Source of the DNA: Cordylochernes scorpioides
Lineage: Eukaryota > Arthropoda > Arachnida > Pseudoscorpiones > Chernetidae
NCBI GenBank assembly: GCA_030710605.1
Contig: CP092872.1
Location: forward strand, 5,843,947-5,907,946
Reading direction: 5' to 3'
Length of the DNA: 64,000 bases
In this document: in pieces, positions 1 through 10,050 of the stretch
Layout of the letters: each line of letters begins with the position of its first letter
Position numbering within the stretch: the first letter of the stretch is position 1
Program-made: the position numbers and the translations under genes
The notes under the pieces: generated by a model
The model's database searches: none
Seen by the model: the letters and a program-made list of their open reading frames with translations, nothing else
What the model was told of the DNA's origin: nothing

Positions 1-1
1 G

Positions 2-303
2 CGTAGCACCCAACAACAGCATCCTGGTCCAACGCATGTCCAATGGCAACACGTTCCTTTATGCATACGTCATGGTTAGCGAATCACTGAACAGGCAACA
101 ACATATAAATATACCCACACAAAGCTTTATTAATACCAGCGGTCTTATACAGATTCATCACAGTAGGAAATAATAGATGGAGCTCCTATACTCCAGGCAA
201 CGTAGCACCCAACAACAGCCTCCTGGTCCAACGCATGTCCAATGGCAACACGTTCCTTTATGCATACGTCATGGTTAGCGAATCACTGAACAGGCAACAA
301 CAT
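2..303. repeat. Two-copy tandem duplication, period 199 bp
   Basis: The block at 2-106 recurs nearly unchanged at 201-305. The roughly 95 bp between the blocks are part of the unit but have no second copy visible. No coding frame is supported. The window edge cuts the first copy, so more copies may lie to the left. Confidence 0.85.
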
Positions 304-787
304 AAATATCACAATTAATACTCTGTTAATAAGATAATAAATACTTTGCTACAATATATTAAGACCACAATAATCTACATATTCACTACAGAAGAAGACA
401 CACAAGGAAGGGAGAAGAGATTCTTTATACAAGAATCTTACGCGTCTAAAATAGTTTCGAATTTTCATAACAGATGGCGTGCTATTGCATCATAAATATG
501 GTATGTAAATAGGAAAAAAGATAGTTGCTATTTGCTTATATTCTTAGACTTCTATCAATTCTTTGCCATCTTGAAAGGATGTCTTTGTCGCTCATTCTGG
601 TATTGACAATCTACTGAATGATACCCAGTGATTTATGGCTGATTGTTTAGGATCTTTATTGTTATGAAAATTTATCGTTCTATGCAAATAAATAACTTGT
701 TCTGACAATGGTGTTCATGGCAGGTATTATATCTCACCATTTATATTTAACATTTCTATTTCTATATCTATAAATATATATAAATAT

Positions 788-1022
788 ACGTCTAGGTAGA
801 GAGTCAATCAGAGTACGGATGGCGTCCTGAGGGATGGCTCTCCATTCCCTCTCAACCATTTGCCACAGTTCGTCTTCTGAACGCGGCTGTGGCAAGGCAT
901 GCAAACGGCGTCCAATGATGTCCCAGACGTGCTCGATTGGTGAGAGATCAGGAGAGTACGGTGGCCAGGAAGGCATCTGTACATCTTGCCTCATTGGGTT
1001 TTCGGGCCAGGTCTGAATGACC
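788..1022 (-). pseudogene. Tc1-like transposase, C-terminal remnant
   Basis: The minus strand encodes WPPYSPDLSPIEHVWDIIG, the region around the last catalytic acidic residue of Tc1-family (IS630/Tc1/mariner) DDE transposases, followed by a typical C-terminal helix region (RRLHALPQPRSEDELWQMVE). Everything upstream, including the DNA-binding domain and the first two catalytic aspartates, is absent. The frame runs out into AT-rich repeat. It is a dead fragment inside the loop of the larger inverted repeat. Confidence 0.85.
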
Positions 1023-1354
1023 ATTCTGGAGTCTATCAGGACATGTCTCTATAAGTATCAACATTGTATAAGAGAACATTCGTACAGGATTTCAGGCAGA
1101 ATTCTCTTCTACGTGTTTTATTGATGCAGATTTTGATGGTAGGACATTGGTCCATAAAGGTCGCCTCTCTTGTCATAATAGACTCTAAAACTTAGCCCCA
1201 TCTATTGACCGTCTCTGGTAAATTAGCAGAATCGGGTCGGTGACAAAGCCACAACAGCAACTTTTCAAATTTCAGAAAAACCTTCTTTAGTATAGATAGA
1301 GCTTTGATTTCATGAGATCGACAAGAGATCAAATGAAATATAATACACTGCGGC

Positions 1355-1655
1355 CTGTGATTGTAAAACGACACTTGAAGTTACACCGCATGAGTTTCTT
1401 TTCAACGAAAAATCAAATTTTTATTTCAAGTTGAAATATTGACTATTTCTAACCTTTTTGGATGAGTTATGAAAGGATGAATTATGAAAAGTAATGATGA
1501 ACGGAAAAATAAAATCATCATTACTCTTCATAATTCATCCTTTCATACTTCATCCAAAAAGGTTAGAAATAGTCAATATTTCAACTTGAAATAAAAATTT
1601 GATTTTTCGTTGAAAAGAAACTCATGCGGTGTAACTTCAAGTGTCGTCTTCAAAT
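1355..1655. repeat. Foldback repeat, family G copy 1
   Basis: An almost continuous palindrome: arms of about 130 bp read in opposite directions around a centre near 1500-1510. The same arm sequence (GATTGTAAAACGACA near the end) recurs at about 31970-32240 and 62405-62650. No ribozyme core and no open reading frame are seen in it. It is a non-autonomous foldback element. Confidence 0.85.
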
Positions 1656-1877
1656 GAAATATTTAGAAATTATCAAAGAGATGTTTAGATAACAAAGTGG
1701 TTAGGTCAATTCCATGGCCAAAATATAAATGGAAATCTTAGATGGCGTTTAGCTTATAGCGTCTATTTTGAGGGGAGAGATAACTTTTATAGATATAGAC
1801 AATAGACAATTTAAAATATTTTATTGACACTCTTAGTTAATTGTTAAAAACATTAATTAGAAATTAAACAAAGAAAA

Positions 1878-2228
1878 ATGCTAATTCGAAACTATTTTAG
1901 ACGCGTAAGATTCTTTTTAAAAATAAACAATTTCTACTGCCCTTACTGCAATGTAAAAATTAATGGGAGGGCCTGGTTTATCAGTGGTGAACCTTTCCAG
2001 CGGTTTCGCCAGTTTAATCTGCCATACTGCTGCTATATTGCAATTTTCGATCTTCTTTTTATAGTGATACTGATGCTAGACTCTTGGAATGGGTATTTTA
2101 GATGAACTATGGACATAAGCTTTGAGGACAGCAGAATTACATACATTTATAAATATATAAAATTACGCGTCTAAAATAGTTTCGAATTTTCATAACAGAT
2201 GGCGCGCTAGTGCATCATAAAGATAAAT
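1878..2228. repeat. Foldback repeat, family F copy 1
   Basis: Carries the family F border (GACGCGTAAGATTC at 1901-1914, and the complementary border near 2165-2210 ending in a CAGATGGCGCGC motif), with a central segment containing TCAGTGGTGAACC and GCGGTTTCGCC. Further copies lie at 2966, 16288, 40375, 53966, 56241 and 60965. Confidence 0.75.
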
Positions 2229-2456
2229 GTAATTATTTACAATTTGGTGATAAAATATAAAAAGCTGTTCTCAGGAAGGGTTCCATCTTGTCTTCCTCCA
2301 GACATGGACATGATCTCTCAGTTCAATGTTGATATGATACTTATAGAGACAACAGACACCAGGATGGCGTTGTCAAACAGACCTCGCCCGAAAACCCAAT
2401 ATATTTATAGATATTTAATTAAAAAGCATATATTGGATCAAAATATCATTTATTTT

Positions 2457-2497
2457 ACCAATATTTCAGTTGGCTGAACGCCAACCTTCATCAAGGT
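2457..2497 (-). ncRNA. Degenerate hammerhead ribozyme, family D, left arm
   Basis: Read on the minus strand: ACC (stem I), TTGATGA (core, C3 changed to T), stem II from GTTGGC paired with GCCAAC over a short loop, then GAA, a self-complementary ATAT stem III, a T at the cleavage position, and GGT closing stem I. Only one core position departs from CTGATGA, so this copy is closer to active than its siblings. The family assignment to hammerheads is an inference from layout. Confidence 0.5.
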
Positions 2498-2571
2498 GTT
2501 ATAACATTTTAATGTGTGTCAACAACAAACTCAGCGCCACAGTTGTTGACACACCTTAAATATCTTAAAAC

Positions 2572-2612
2572 ACCTTGATAAAGGTTGGCGTTCAGCCAAC
2601 TGAAATATTGGT
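2572..2612 (+). ncRNA. Degenerate hammerhead ribozyme, family D, right arm
   Basis: Same layout as the left arm, but the core reads TTGATAA, losing the invariant G8 as well as C3. Cleavage activity is therefore not expected. Stem II (GTTGGC with GCCAAC) and the ATAT stem III are kept. Confidence 0.45.
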
Positions 2613-2965
2613 AAAATAATGATTTTTTGATCAATATATGCCTTTTTAATGAAATATTTATTTATGGATTGCTCTATTTTCAAAACGATTTATAGAAATA
2701 GAAGTGTTAAATATAAATGACTAGATATAATACCTGCCATGAACACCATTGTCAGAACAATTTATGTATTTGCATAGAACGATAAATTTCCATAACAATG
2801 AAGATTCTAGACAATCAGCCATAAATCACTGGGTGTTACTATCATTCAATAGATTGTCAATACCAGAGTGAGCGACAAAGACATCCTTTCAAGATGGCAA
2901 AGAATTGATCGAATTCTAAGAATATAAGCTGATAGCAACTATCTTTATCTTTTTTACATACCATA

Positions 2966-3230
2966 TTTATGATGTACTAGCGCGCCATCTGTTATGAAAA
3001 TTCGAAACTATTTTAGACGCGTAAGATTCTTTTTGAAATTAAACAACTTCTACTGCCCTTACTACAATGGAAAAATTTAATGGGAGGGCCTGGCTCATCA
3101 GTGGTGAACCCTCCCAGCGGTTTCGCTCTTCCTTTAATTTTTCCATTGCTGTAAGTGCAGTAGAAGTTGTTTAATTTCAAAAAGAAGCATACGCGTCTAA
3201 AATAGTTTCAAATTTTTATATCATATTTAG
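2966..3230. repeat. Foldback repeat, family F copy 2
   Basis: Starts in GCGCGCCATCTGTTATGAAA, passes the central CAGTGGTGAACC / GCGGTTTCGC segment near 3097-3127 and returns through the inverted border (ACGCGTCTAAAATAGTTTC) near 3190-3210. It overlaps the right end of the large composite inverted repeat. Confidence 0.75.
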
Positions 3231-3616
3231 CTTTACTTGAAATTTCTGTTTTTAGAAAAAGCATTGAAATTATATTTATGAAAGATATTTAAAAGTTTTT
3301 GGTTGAAATTCACTTTTTTATGCTTTTAAGCAGAAAACTTTGAGGTTTTAGCCATACCGATATATCCATACTAATGTAAAACGCTCTCACTAGAGAGAGA
3401 TTTCATGTTAACCCAATAAAGCAATCACTTGTACCAATATTAAGGTGAGACCATCAAGCTTCTAGAGTTAAGTTTCTCTTTTAAATGATCTGTACGAAGA
3501 TAAGAACGATTTGATCTTCTCTTATCCCTGGAAGCCTGGGGAATTCCATTTATATACTGTCACTGAATAATTATTTTTGAATACTCTGTTGTTTATCATC
3601 AGAAATATTTGCATAG
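3231..3616. other. Unassigned AT-rich stretch
   Basis: No gene, RNA or repeat was recognised here. It is ordinary AT-rich sequence up to the target duplication of the U2/LINE insertion. Confidence 0.5.
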
Positions 3617-3633
3617 TCATCACTCCTTACCAT

Positions 3634-3660
3634 ATCGCTTCTCGGCCTTTTGGCTAAGAT
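3634..3660 (+). ncRNA. U2 snRNA 5' fragment (nt 1-27), pseudogene part
   Basis: The 27 nt match the conserved U2 5' end, beginning ATCGCTTCTCGGCC and ending GGCTAAGAT. After position 27 the match stops abruptly and LINE sequence begins. The branch-site recognition region (GTAGTA) is absent, so this is not a functional snRNA gene. Confidence 0.9.
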
Positions 3661-3916
3661 TATCATTGTCAAAGCCGATGCTGCAAAATTATCTAGAGAC
3701 GATCCTACCTGCCCACACTGCCACGAGGAAGACCAAACTGTCGACCACCTTCTCTTCAGATGTCCCGCCTACCACCTTCATAGGTTCCAAACAGCCACCC
3801 TCCTAGGAATAAATATATTTGCCCCTGAAGACCTGCAGAACATCCCCAAGCACAAGTCAGCCTGGCGACACCTGATAAACTGGATGTCTGCTGCCACCAT
3901 TAGACGTGAAGTCTAA
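3661..3916 (+). pseudogene. LINE ORF2 C-terminus (5'-truncated)
   Basis: Encodes CPHCHEEDQTVDHLLFRCP, the Cys/His finger typical of the C-terminus of R1/jockey/I-like non-LTR reverse transcriptases, then about 50 more residues ending in RREV and a stop at 3914-3916. No polymerase domain remains because the copy is 5'-truncated at the U2 junction. Confidence 0.85.
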
Positions 3917-4009
3917 AGACCAACCCGGATAGTTGGCGACTTTAGTATGCTCCAGGAATCCGGGTTACCCAAATAAATAATAATAAAAATAAGATCATCA
4001 CTCCTTACC

Positions 4010-5007
4010 ATGCTTGTATACTCTATCTACATAACTATGAAAAATTGCCCATTAATTTTGATGAAAAAATAATTCAACCATCAGAAACTGTTAAAATTTT
4101 GGGAGTTATTTTTAAAAATCATAGACAAAGGAATAAGATTAATTTTGGAACACATGTTGACAATATAATTATGAAAGCTACGAAACTTAAGAATATATTA
4201 TTCTCACTATGTGCACGTACTTGGGGCATTGATACTCGGCGTAGATTGATCTTATATAAAGCTATGATACGCTCTACAATAAGCTATGCATCAAATATTT
4301 TGTTTCCTTTTATCACTGCAGCAAAAAGATCCAAGTTGAATTCTATACAATATCAAATTCTTATTAGATGCATTCATGCTTATAGGACTTCATCTTCTTA
4401 CATCACACATATACTAGCGAAAACCCCTTTACTGTCCGATTATCTTGAATTATTACAAACAAAGTATAATATGACAAATTCTCTCACAGATCGAACACTC
4501 AAAAAACCCCTTCAAAAAGAATTAAACAAACTATATCTGGATCTAAAATTTAAGTTTTATCTTTCTCAATCTAATGAACTGTTCAAGAAATTTTTTCCAA
4601 TTGCTGTCCCAAATTTCATTTCTTCTGATAAATTCACTACTTTATTCTTAACTGGCAAAGGACCCTTCTTAAGTTTCCTATTCAAACTGAATGCTATCAA
4701 TGATCCAACATGTGAATGCCGCTTAGATGTTGAATCACCAGAGCATCTTCTTTTATCTTGCCCTCTGACTAATCAAATTGTATGTAGATACTTTGAAACA
4801 TTACCAAATTCTCTTTGTGTATATACTCTATCTTATGAGAACTTTGTTAAGTTTAGAACTATTTGTACAATAATTTACAAAACAATACTAATCCATCGTG
4901 TAAATAATTAATCATATATATGTAAATAATACTAGCACAGCACAATAGTCCTTTGGACTTCGTGCTTTTGTAACAATAAATAAAATAAAATAAATAAAAT
5001 GCTTGTA
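4010..5007 (+). mobile_element. 5'-truncated LINE, second copy
   Basis: A 9-bp direct repeat, ATGCTTGTA, at 4010-4018 and 4999-5007 brackets a 5'-truncated non-LTR element ending in an A/T-rich tail of TAAA-type repeats (about 4970-4998). It lies right beside the U2/LINE chimera, so two independent target-primed insertions occurred at nearly the same spot. Confidence 0.8.
4045..4911 (+). pseudogene. Non-LTR retrotransposon ORF2 C-terminal third
   Basis: A 288-residue open frame without internal stops. Early residues (EIIQPSETVKILGVIF-like, about residues 10-25) match the segment after the reverse transcriptase catalytic core in jockey/I-type elements. Then come the thumb-like helical region (KLNSIQYQILIRCIHAYR) and a C-terminal finger (CECRLDVESPEHLLLSCP, about residues 223-240). 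The catalytic palm with its FADD-type motif is missing, so the element cannot reverse transcribe. The frame is already open at the truncation point, so the ATG-less start is not a real initiation site. Confidence 0.85.
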
Positions 5008-5049
5008 AATTACCACTTGAAAAATTAATTGACACATTTTGCAATATAA

Positions 5050-5320
5050 AGGTTTAATTTAAATAAAAAGGCATATATTGGATCAAAATATAATTTATTT
5101 TATCAATATTTCAGTTGGCTGAACGCCAACCTTTATCAAAGTGTTATAACATATTTAATGTGTGTCAACAACAAACTCAGCGCCACATAACGTCAACAGA
5201 ATTAAGTTTTAAAAATATTTTGTTATATTCAAGGAGGGGGGGGGGGGGGGGATTTGATATATATATTTATATTATGGACAAAATATATTTTGTAAAATAT
5301 GGGTGTGAATATTTTGAAAG
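5050..5320. repeat. Foldback repeat, family D, half copy
   Basis: Contains the left border (GGCATATATTGGATCAAAAT) and one hammerhead-like arm near 5101-5142 with further decay (AAAGTGTT in place of AAGGTGTT). A run of about 16 G follows at 5234-5250. Its reverse complement, including the flanking AT-rich part, recurs at 42660-42905. Confidence 0.7.
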
Positions 5321-5350
5321 TTAACAATAACGTCTATTTTATATTTATAA

Positions 5351-6268
5351 CTAGCGGATGTACCCGGCTTCGCCCGGGTTTTACCCGAGTAAAGGTTTGT
5401 CTAACGAACATTTGTTAAAACAATTTTATATAAGCTTATAAAAAAATAATATATATATATCGATAATTTGAAACTCGTAAATTTGAATCTCTCGATAAAG
5501 TGAACATTTTTTCCCGGTCCCTTGAAAAATACTCGATAAGTTGAATAAAATCAATCTTAATTGGTTCCCTCGGTAATTGGAAGTTAAAGGAATAGTATCT
5601 TGCCTTGGAATTGTATCATTATTCTTGTCTCAAATAAATTGCCGTGTCATCCTGAATTTTGTCTTTCCTAATTTTCTACATTACAAAATCATCGTTTTAT
5701 CTAGTGAACATTTTTCCCGGTCCCTTGAAAAATACTCGATAAGTTGAATAAAATCAATAATAATTGGTTCCATCGGTAATTGGAAGTTAAATAATAGTAT
5801 CTTTGCCTTGGAATTGTATCATTATTCTTGTCTCAAATAAATTGCCGTGTCATCCTGAATTTTGTCTTTCCTAATTTTCTACATTACAAAATCATCATTT
5901 TATCTATTCTCCCAATATATATGTTGTAGATAAATGATAAAACTAACTTTGACTTGTGCGCAATTAATAGGTAGAAAATCTTACTTTTGATAAATAATCT
6001 TTAAGATAATAAACTTAGTGATAATAAAACTTATAGATAAAAAAACTTGTTATCATCGTCGCAATGGGGGCGCTGCTTTCGAGTTAAATCTACAAATCTG
6101 CAAATAACTCTAAGGATATTCAAGATATTCAAGAAATCATTTTTCAAAACCTTCCCAGTACTATACTAAATAACTTCCCAAAGTTTCATGGCGTTCCAAT
6201 GAGTGGTTTGGTCAGGCATAAAGGATAGACAGACACACACACATACATTCATTTTTATATATATAGAT
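5351..6268 (+). mobile_element. RTE/SINE-like non-LTR repeat, copy 1
   Basis: Begins CTAGCGGATGTACCCGGCTT, a start found in many arthropod non-LTR repeats, and ends in GACAGACACACACA followed by a TATATATATAG microsatellite. A related copy with the same head and tail is at 62869-63560. An internal ~200-bp segment (about 5500-5700) is duplicated at 5700-5900. No long open frame is present. Confidence 0.7.
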
Positions 6269-6899
6269 TATAATTTATAAATATAATATATAATTATAAA
6301 AGGGTTTAATTACTAAATTATTTTTAATTAAGCTTTTGGAATACTTGTTTTCTCTACCGTGACAATATAAATAGATAGCATGTTAAATGGAAAGAAAATC
6401 CAGCTAGATACTTGTTAAAAGTCGTAACTAACCCACTAACCCATTAGATTTTACTTTTGAACTCGACTTTAAAGGGAAGGACAAACTCGATTATTCTTTT
6501 ATGGGTCATTAAACCTTAAGGATATACATAGACAGAATCTTTTAGTTTTCAAAATGAAAAAGAGACTTATATTTGTATTTTTAAAAATCATTTGCTGATT
6601 CCAATTGCCCAGCATTTCAAGATTATAAAAATGAAGAATGAACTAGTTGTCTGTGAACTTAACGGTTTGATTTCCGATAAAAAATCATATTTAAAATTCA
6701 ATTCATTTTGTAAATACATTCTAAACTTTCTACAAAATCTGGATCTCTAATGTTTTCATGCGTTGAATAATGTAAATAACTTATGTAAATAAACTTTCCT
6801 CCTTGTTTGGCGCAAGTATCCCTTGCGGGATATAGCGCTTTGGAAATAAAATAATTGTATAATTGATTTGGAGGTTGTTTTAAAAAATATATACAATTT
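6269..6899. other. Unassigned AT-rich stretch
   Basis: No gene or repeat with a second copy in the window was recognised. Confidence 0.5.
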
Positions 6900-7022
6900 T
6901 TTTCTTCAAATAAAAGACACTTCGGCCATTAAATCTTTTTATTGTCTCGACGTTTCGACAAAAATCTTTGTTATTCTTAGTATAATTTCTAACGCTTTGC
7001 CAAATGTTTTAATTTTGGTTCG

Positions 7023-7382
7023 CTCCTGACGAGGACAAAAGATTTTTATCGAAACCTGTGCTTCACTTCCATCAAAAATTGACAATATGACCCAGAATAA
7101 GTATATTGCTACGGCGTTTTATGGTTTCCACAAGTCCATATCTCAGAAGAAGGCCAAGTGACACTCACTCCTCACTTTCTACTGCTTATCTTTTTGTGTT
7201 GTTTTTCTTGCTTCCCTCTTTCTATTTCTTGATTTTTTTCTTTTTCTTCTGTCTATATCGTTGTTTCCTTTGTCTCACTGCTTTGTTCTTATGCATACCT
7301 CTGGTGAATCCTGTATAGGGTCAGTGACCCTAAATAAAGGCTTTTTAATGTTGTTGTTGTTGATTTTTATCGAAACGTCGAG
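7023..7382 (+). ncRNA. Hammerhead-like ribozyme (family C) split by an insertion
   Basis: Positions 7023-7055 give CTC, the core CTGACGA, and a stem II strand; GAAACGTCGAG follows only at 7372-7382. A 306-bp LINE fragment with a 15-bp target duplication (7041-7055 and 7362-7376) separates the two core strands, so this copy cannot fold as a compact ribozyme. Confidence 0.5.
7056..7361 (+). mobile_element. LINE 3' fragment with TTG-repeat tail
   Basis: Flanked by the 15-bp duplication GATTTTTATCGAAAC. It ends in ATACCTCTGGTGAATCCTGT, AGGGTCAGTGACCC, AAATAAAGGC and a TTG-repeat tail. The same 3' end recurs at 38338-38510 and, diverged, at about 12505, 14088, 39552 and 61900. Confidence 0.85.
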
Positions 7383-7450
7383 ATAATAAAAAAGATTTAC
7401 TGGTCTAAGTGTCTTTAATTTGAAGAACTATGAATGCTGGTCAGGCAGCC

Positions 7451-8043
7451 TCTATCTTTACAATAAGATATACAAGTAGATAAAAAGATATACTTGTAGC
7501 TACATCGATTGTTTCTATGTTAATTACTGCCTGACGTTAAACGATTCCCTATCCTGCAGGGGAATGAGTTCTTGAATTCTAGCTTCTAATTATATACATA
7601 CTCTTTTAATTGTCCTATTTCTTTCAGAGATCTCAATAGACTTCAGGCTCGTGGCTTTGATGTAGTAGTGTCTTGTCCACAATAGAAAAGGAAGGTGCCA
7701 TTGCCCTGTTAGTCAGCCACATTTCAGAGTTCCCTGTTCACGGTTACCGTAGCGGCTCGCAGTTCACGAGTTACCCACCATACAGGGCTTTGACAATTGA
7801 CAATTAAAATAATTTATTGACATCCTGTAAATACATGCAAAGTGCACAGTCTGTACTATTCTAAAATATATATAATTATATATATATGCATCATACTATG
7901 CACAAATAACATGGCGCCTCTGCCAGCGCTGCAGAGGTTGGTGGAGAATCGCCAGCGGGTCTTCAGCGACACCACGCATTTGATGTACACGGCATTGATG
8001 TAACAGTCCTATTACGATTTCGTACCATAATTCATTCAACATA
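7451..8043. other. Unassigned stretch
   Basis: No gene or shared repeat recognised. A short TATATA microsatellite is at about 7868-7886. Confidence 0.5.
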
Positions 8044-8247
8044 CACTTTTAGATAAAACTTAAGGAAGTTGTACCTTTTACCATGTATATCGGGATTCAG
8101 ACAATAACTCTGAAAGATATTACAGTGACCTTTATTGAAGACACACGAAATAACCAAGTGTGAACAAAATTACCTCTGTCTCCTTCAAAAAAATAGATGT
8201 CCGGCGACATCAAAATATAAAACTTCCTCTAGTTTTGTCCATGAGTG
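8044..8247. mobile_element. TA-flanked MITE, one internal unit
   Basis: Starts CACTTTTAGATAAAACTTAA after TA and ends GTTTTGTCCATGAGTG before TA. This is the shortest member of a family whose other members carry several tandem ~118-bp units (24152, 31200, 43436, 45476). The TA duplication and inverted ends suggest a Tc1/mariner-type non-autonomous element. Confidence 0.75.
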
Positions 8248-9325
8248 TAAGTGCTATTGAATTTTTTAAATCTCCCTAAATAAAAAAAAAAGGTATTTCT
8301 TTTTAGAATACGTCAAAAATAAGATTTTATTTAAAAATGTTAACGATTTCTTTCAATAACCTTTGAATTTAAGAACTAAAGGGACTTTGATTGATAAAGC
8401 CAGGTTCCCGATGTCGCTACAATGGGTAACATTTGAGATTGAATAACAACGAAAGTATTTCTTTGTGAGAATTTCTCCTTGAGCGTTTCAACATCTAGCT
8501 TTGTTAAATAGACAACCCAATGAGGAGTTCGTATAAGAAGTCATTGAACTCAAGTATTGAAGTGGAGGAACAACCCCAGACCATCTCATACATGGGAGTC
8601 TACGACTTGTACCACAACTAATCCTAAACAAGATACATGTCTCCATGACATTGTGTAATGACACAAGGATAATAATCTTTTAAAAGAATGAATTTTTTGT
8701 TGAAATCGGAATAAAACATCTTCCTATGTTAGAATCCATCAAAGGTTCAAATTAAGTATTTCTTTAACAAGAAGAGATCTGTAAAGATGCAATCTATTAT
8801 TCTCTTCTTCGTCGTCTTATATCTTTTTATTGCATCGTTTTTTCTATAGGTCACTGAACTCAGGTATTAAGATTTGAAAATTCTACAACAAGAAAAATAT
8901 ATTCTTCATTCTTATCGTAGAAGATATACAACTTTGTTGGAAAAATTGAAGCGATTTCATTATAATGTCGCATTTTCAAGTCATTATATTCTATTTTTCA
9001 GACTTTTTAAATTTCCAAATAAACAAAAAAGAAGTGTATTTGTTTTACTTCTCTTTTTTAATCTCACACACATCTGTTTGTTTTCATAAGCCCAATATTT
9101 CAATCTCTTTCATTCTTTTTACAACTTGACGGAAATTCTTGTACATGCTTTGTTTGTATAAGCTACAGTTTTGCTGGATGTAGTGTTTCGAGGAAGTTTC
9201 ATAAGCATTTTGTTATCTTAAAAAGTTTAAGTTTTAATGAGAGAGAAAAACCTGGAAAATGATCTGTTAAACTAGAGGTGAATGAACTCAAGGATTGAGG
9301 GAGTTCTTGGAATGTGAAGAAAAGC
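8248..9325. other. Unassigned AT-rich stretch
   Basis: About 1.1 kb with no recognised gene or repeat. Short open frames here have no domain signature and AT-rich composition. Confidence 0.5.
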
Positions 9326-9389
9326 TTTGTCACCAGTAGATGACCTAAATATTCCCCAACGCTGCCGTTACATCAATGGCCGCCAACAC

Positions 9390-9695
9390 GAAGTGGACAA
9401 TGAAGCTGCGTGGGTGTCTCCCCTCTATCAATCTGAAGAATGGGTAGATTCACCTCGTCTTCGTATAGATCTACTGTGTTTTGGAATCAACACTATACTC
9501 AATTACAATAAAACGCATGCTCCGAGGATTATTTTCCTATTTTGTTTTATTAAATATCTTTTCAAGCTTTTTGGGTAGTGTCAACCCTGCTACAGAAGTA
9601 GACAATGAAGCTGCGTGGGTGTCTCCCCTCTATCAATCTAAATAATGGGTAGATTCACCTCGTTCTAGTATAGATCTACTGTGTTTTGGAATCAA
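9390..9695. repeat. Local duplication, offset ~206 bp
   Basis: The block at about 9390-9490 (GACAATGAAGCTGCGTGGGT) recurs at about 9596-9693 with small changes. Not protein-coding as far as can be seen. Confidence 0.75.
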
Positions 9696-9834
9696 ATTTT
9701 TTTTTATATATTTCGAATTTTGATAAAAGATGACGCACTAATGTATCATAATAGATCTACTGTGTTTTAGAACCTACAGAATACTCATTATCTTTAAAAA
9801 ATCCTAATTAAAACCTCTATATAATATCTTTTGA

Positions 9835-10050
9835 GGGACAAAGGTCGCCTCTCCCATCAAAATAGACGTCAAAACTAGATGCCATCCATTGACCGTCGCC
9901 GCAAACTAGCGGCCTCAGGTCGGTGACAAAGCCACAACACCAGCTTTGGCAAACTGAGAAGCGTCCACCTAGAGACCATGGTTTCGGGCTAATGACCCTC
10001 GTCAGTCTAGGGCGGACTTTATTCCATGAGATCCACAGCAAAATTTCCAT
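9835..10050 (-). repeat. Foldback repeat family B, single arm
   Basis: Shares with 18176-18590 and 37420-37800 the order CTCTCCCGTCAAAATAGACG, GGTCGGTGACAAAGCCACAA and the ribozyme segment. Only one arm is present here. Confidence 0.8.
9968..10011 (-). ncRNA. Hammerhead ribozyme, family B copy 1
   Basis: Minus strand: CCTAGA (stem I), CTGACGA (core), GGGT loop CATTA GCCC (stem II with one G-U pair), GAA, ACCATGGT (self-complementary stem III), C at the cleavage site (GTC), then TCTAGG closing stem I. All invariant core positions of a type I hammerhead are kept. The outer stem also pairs (GTCC with GGAC) beyond an internal loop. Confidence 0.8.

Larger units (their letters stand above)
2395..2645. 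repeat. Foldback repeat, family D copy 1
   Basis: Palindromic element with the border GGCATATATTGGATCAAAAT (here slightly diverged) on both sides. Each arm contains a degenerate hammerhead-like core listed separately. Complete relatives are at 11085-11402 and half copies at 5050-5320 and 42660-42905. Confidence 0.85.
431..3032. repeat. Large composite inverted repeat, arms ~340 bp
   Basis: The sequence at about 431-772 reappears as its reverse complement at about 2691-3032 with modest divergence. The 1.9-kb loop holds a Tc1 transposase remnant, two other foldback repeats and a hammerhead-bearing palindrome. The two ends carry the same border motif (GCGTCTAAAATAGTTTCG and its complement) seen at the ends of other foldback copies in the window. 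It could be one large foldback element filled by later insertions, or an inverted duplication. Confidence 0.7.
3617..4011 (+). mobile_element. U2 snRNA-LINE chimeric retrocopy
   Basis: A 17-bp direct repeat, TCATCACTCCTTACCAT, lies at 3617-3633 and 3995-4011. Between the copies are 27 nt identical to the 5' end of spliceosomal U2 snRNA (3634-3660), then the 3' end of a LINE (coding tail, short 3' UTR) ending in an AATAAATAATAATA-type tail. The U2 part starts exactly at its first nucleotide and abuts the target duplication. This is what template switching from LINE RNA to U2 snRNA during target-primed reverse transcription would leave, as known for mammalian U6/L1 chimeras. Confidence 0.9.
6900..7450. 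repeat. Foldback repeat, family C copy 1, interrupted
   Basis: Left arm (GACACTTCGGCC near 6915 and TCTCGACGTTTCGAC near 6943) and right arm (GAAACGTCGAGATAATAAA near 7372) are inverted copies. The right arm is split by a LINE 3' fragment at 7056-7361. Confidence 0.8.

Noticed and set aside
1355-1655. Hammerhead in family G foldbacks
   Set aside because: No CTGANGA/GAA pair with flanking stems was found in any of the three copies.
3634-3660. Functional U2 snRNA gene
   Set aside because: Only the first 27 nt are present, fused to LINE sequence.
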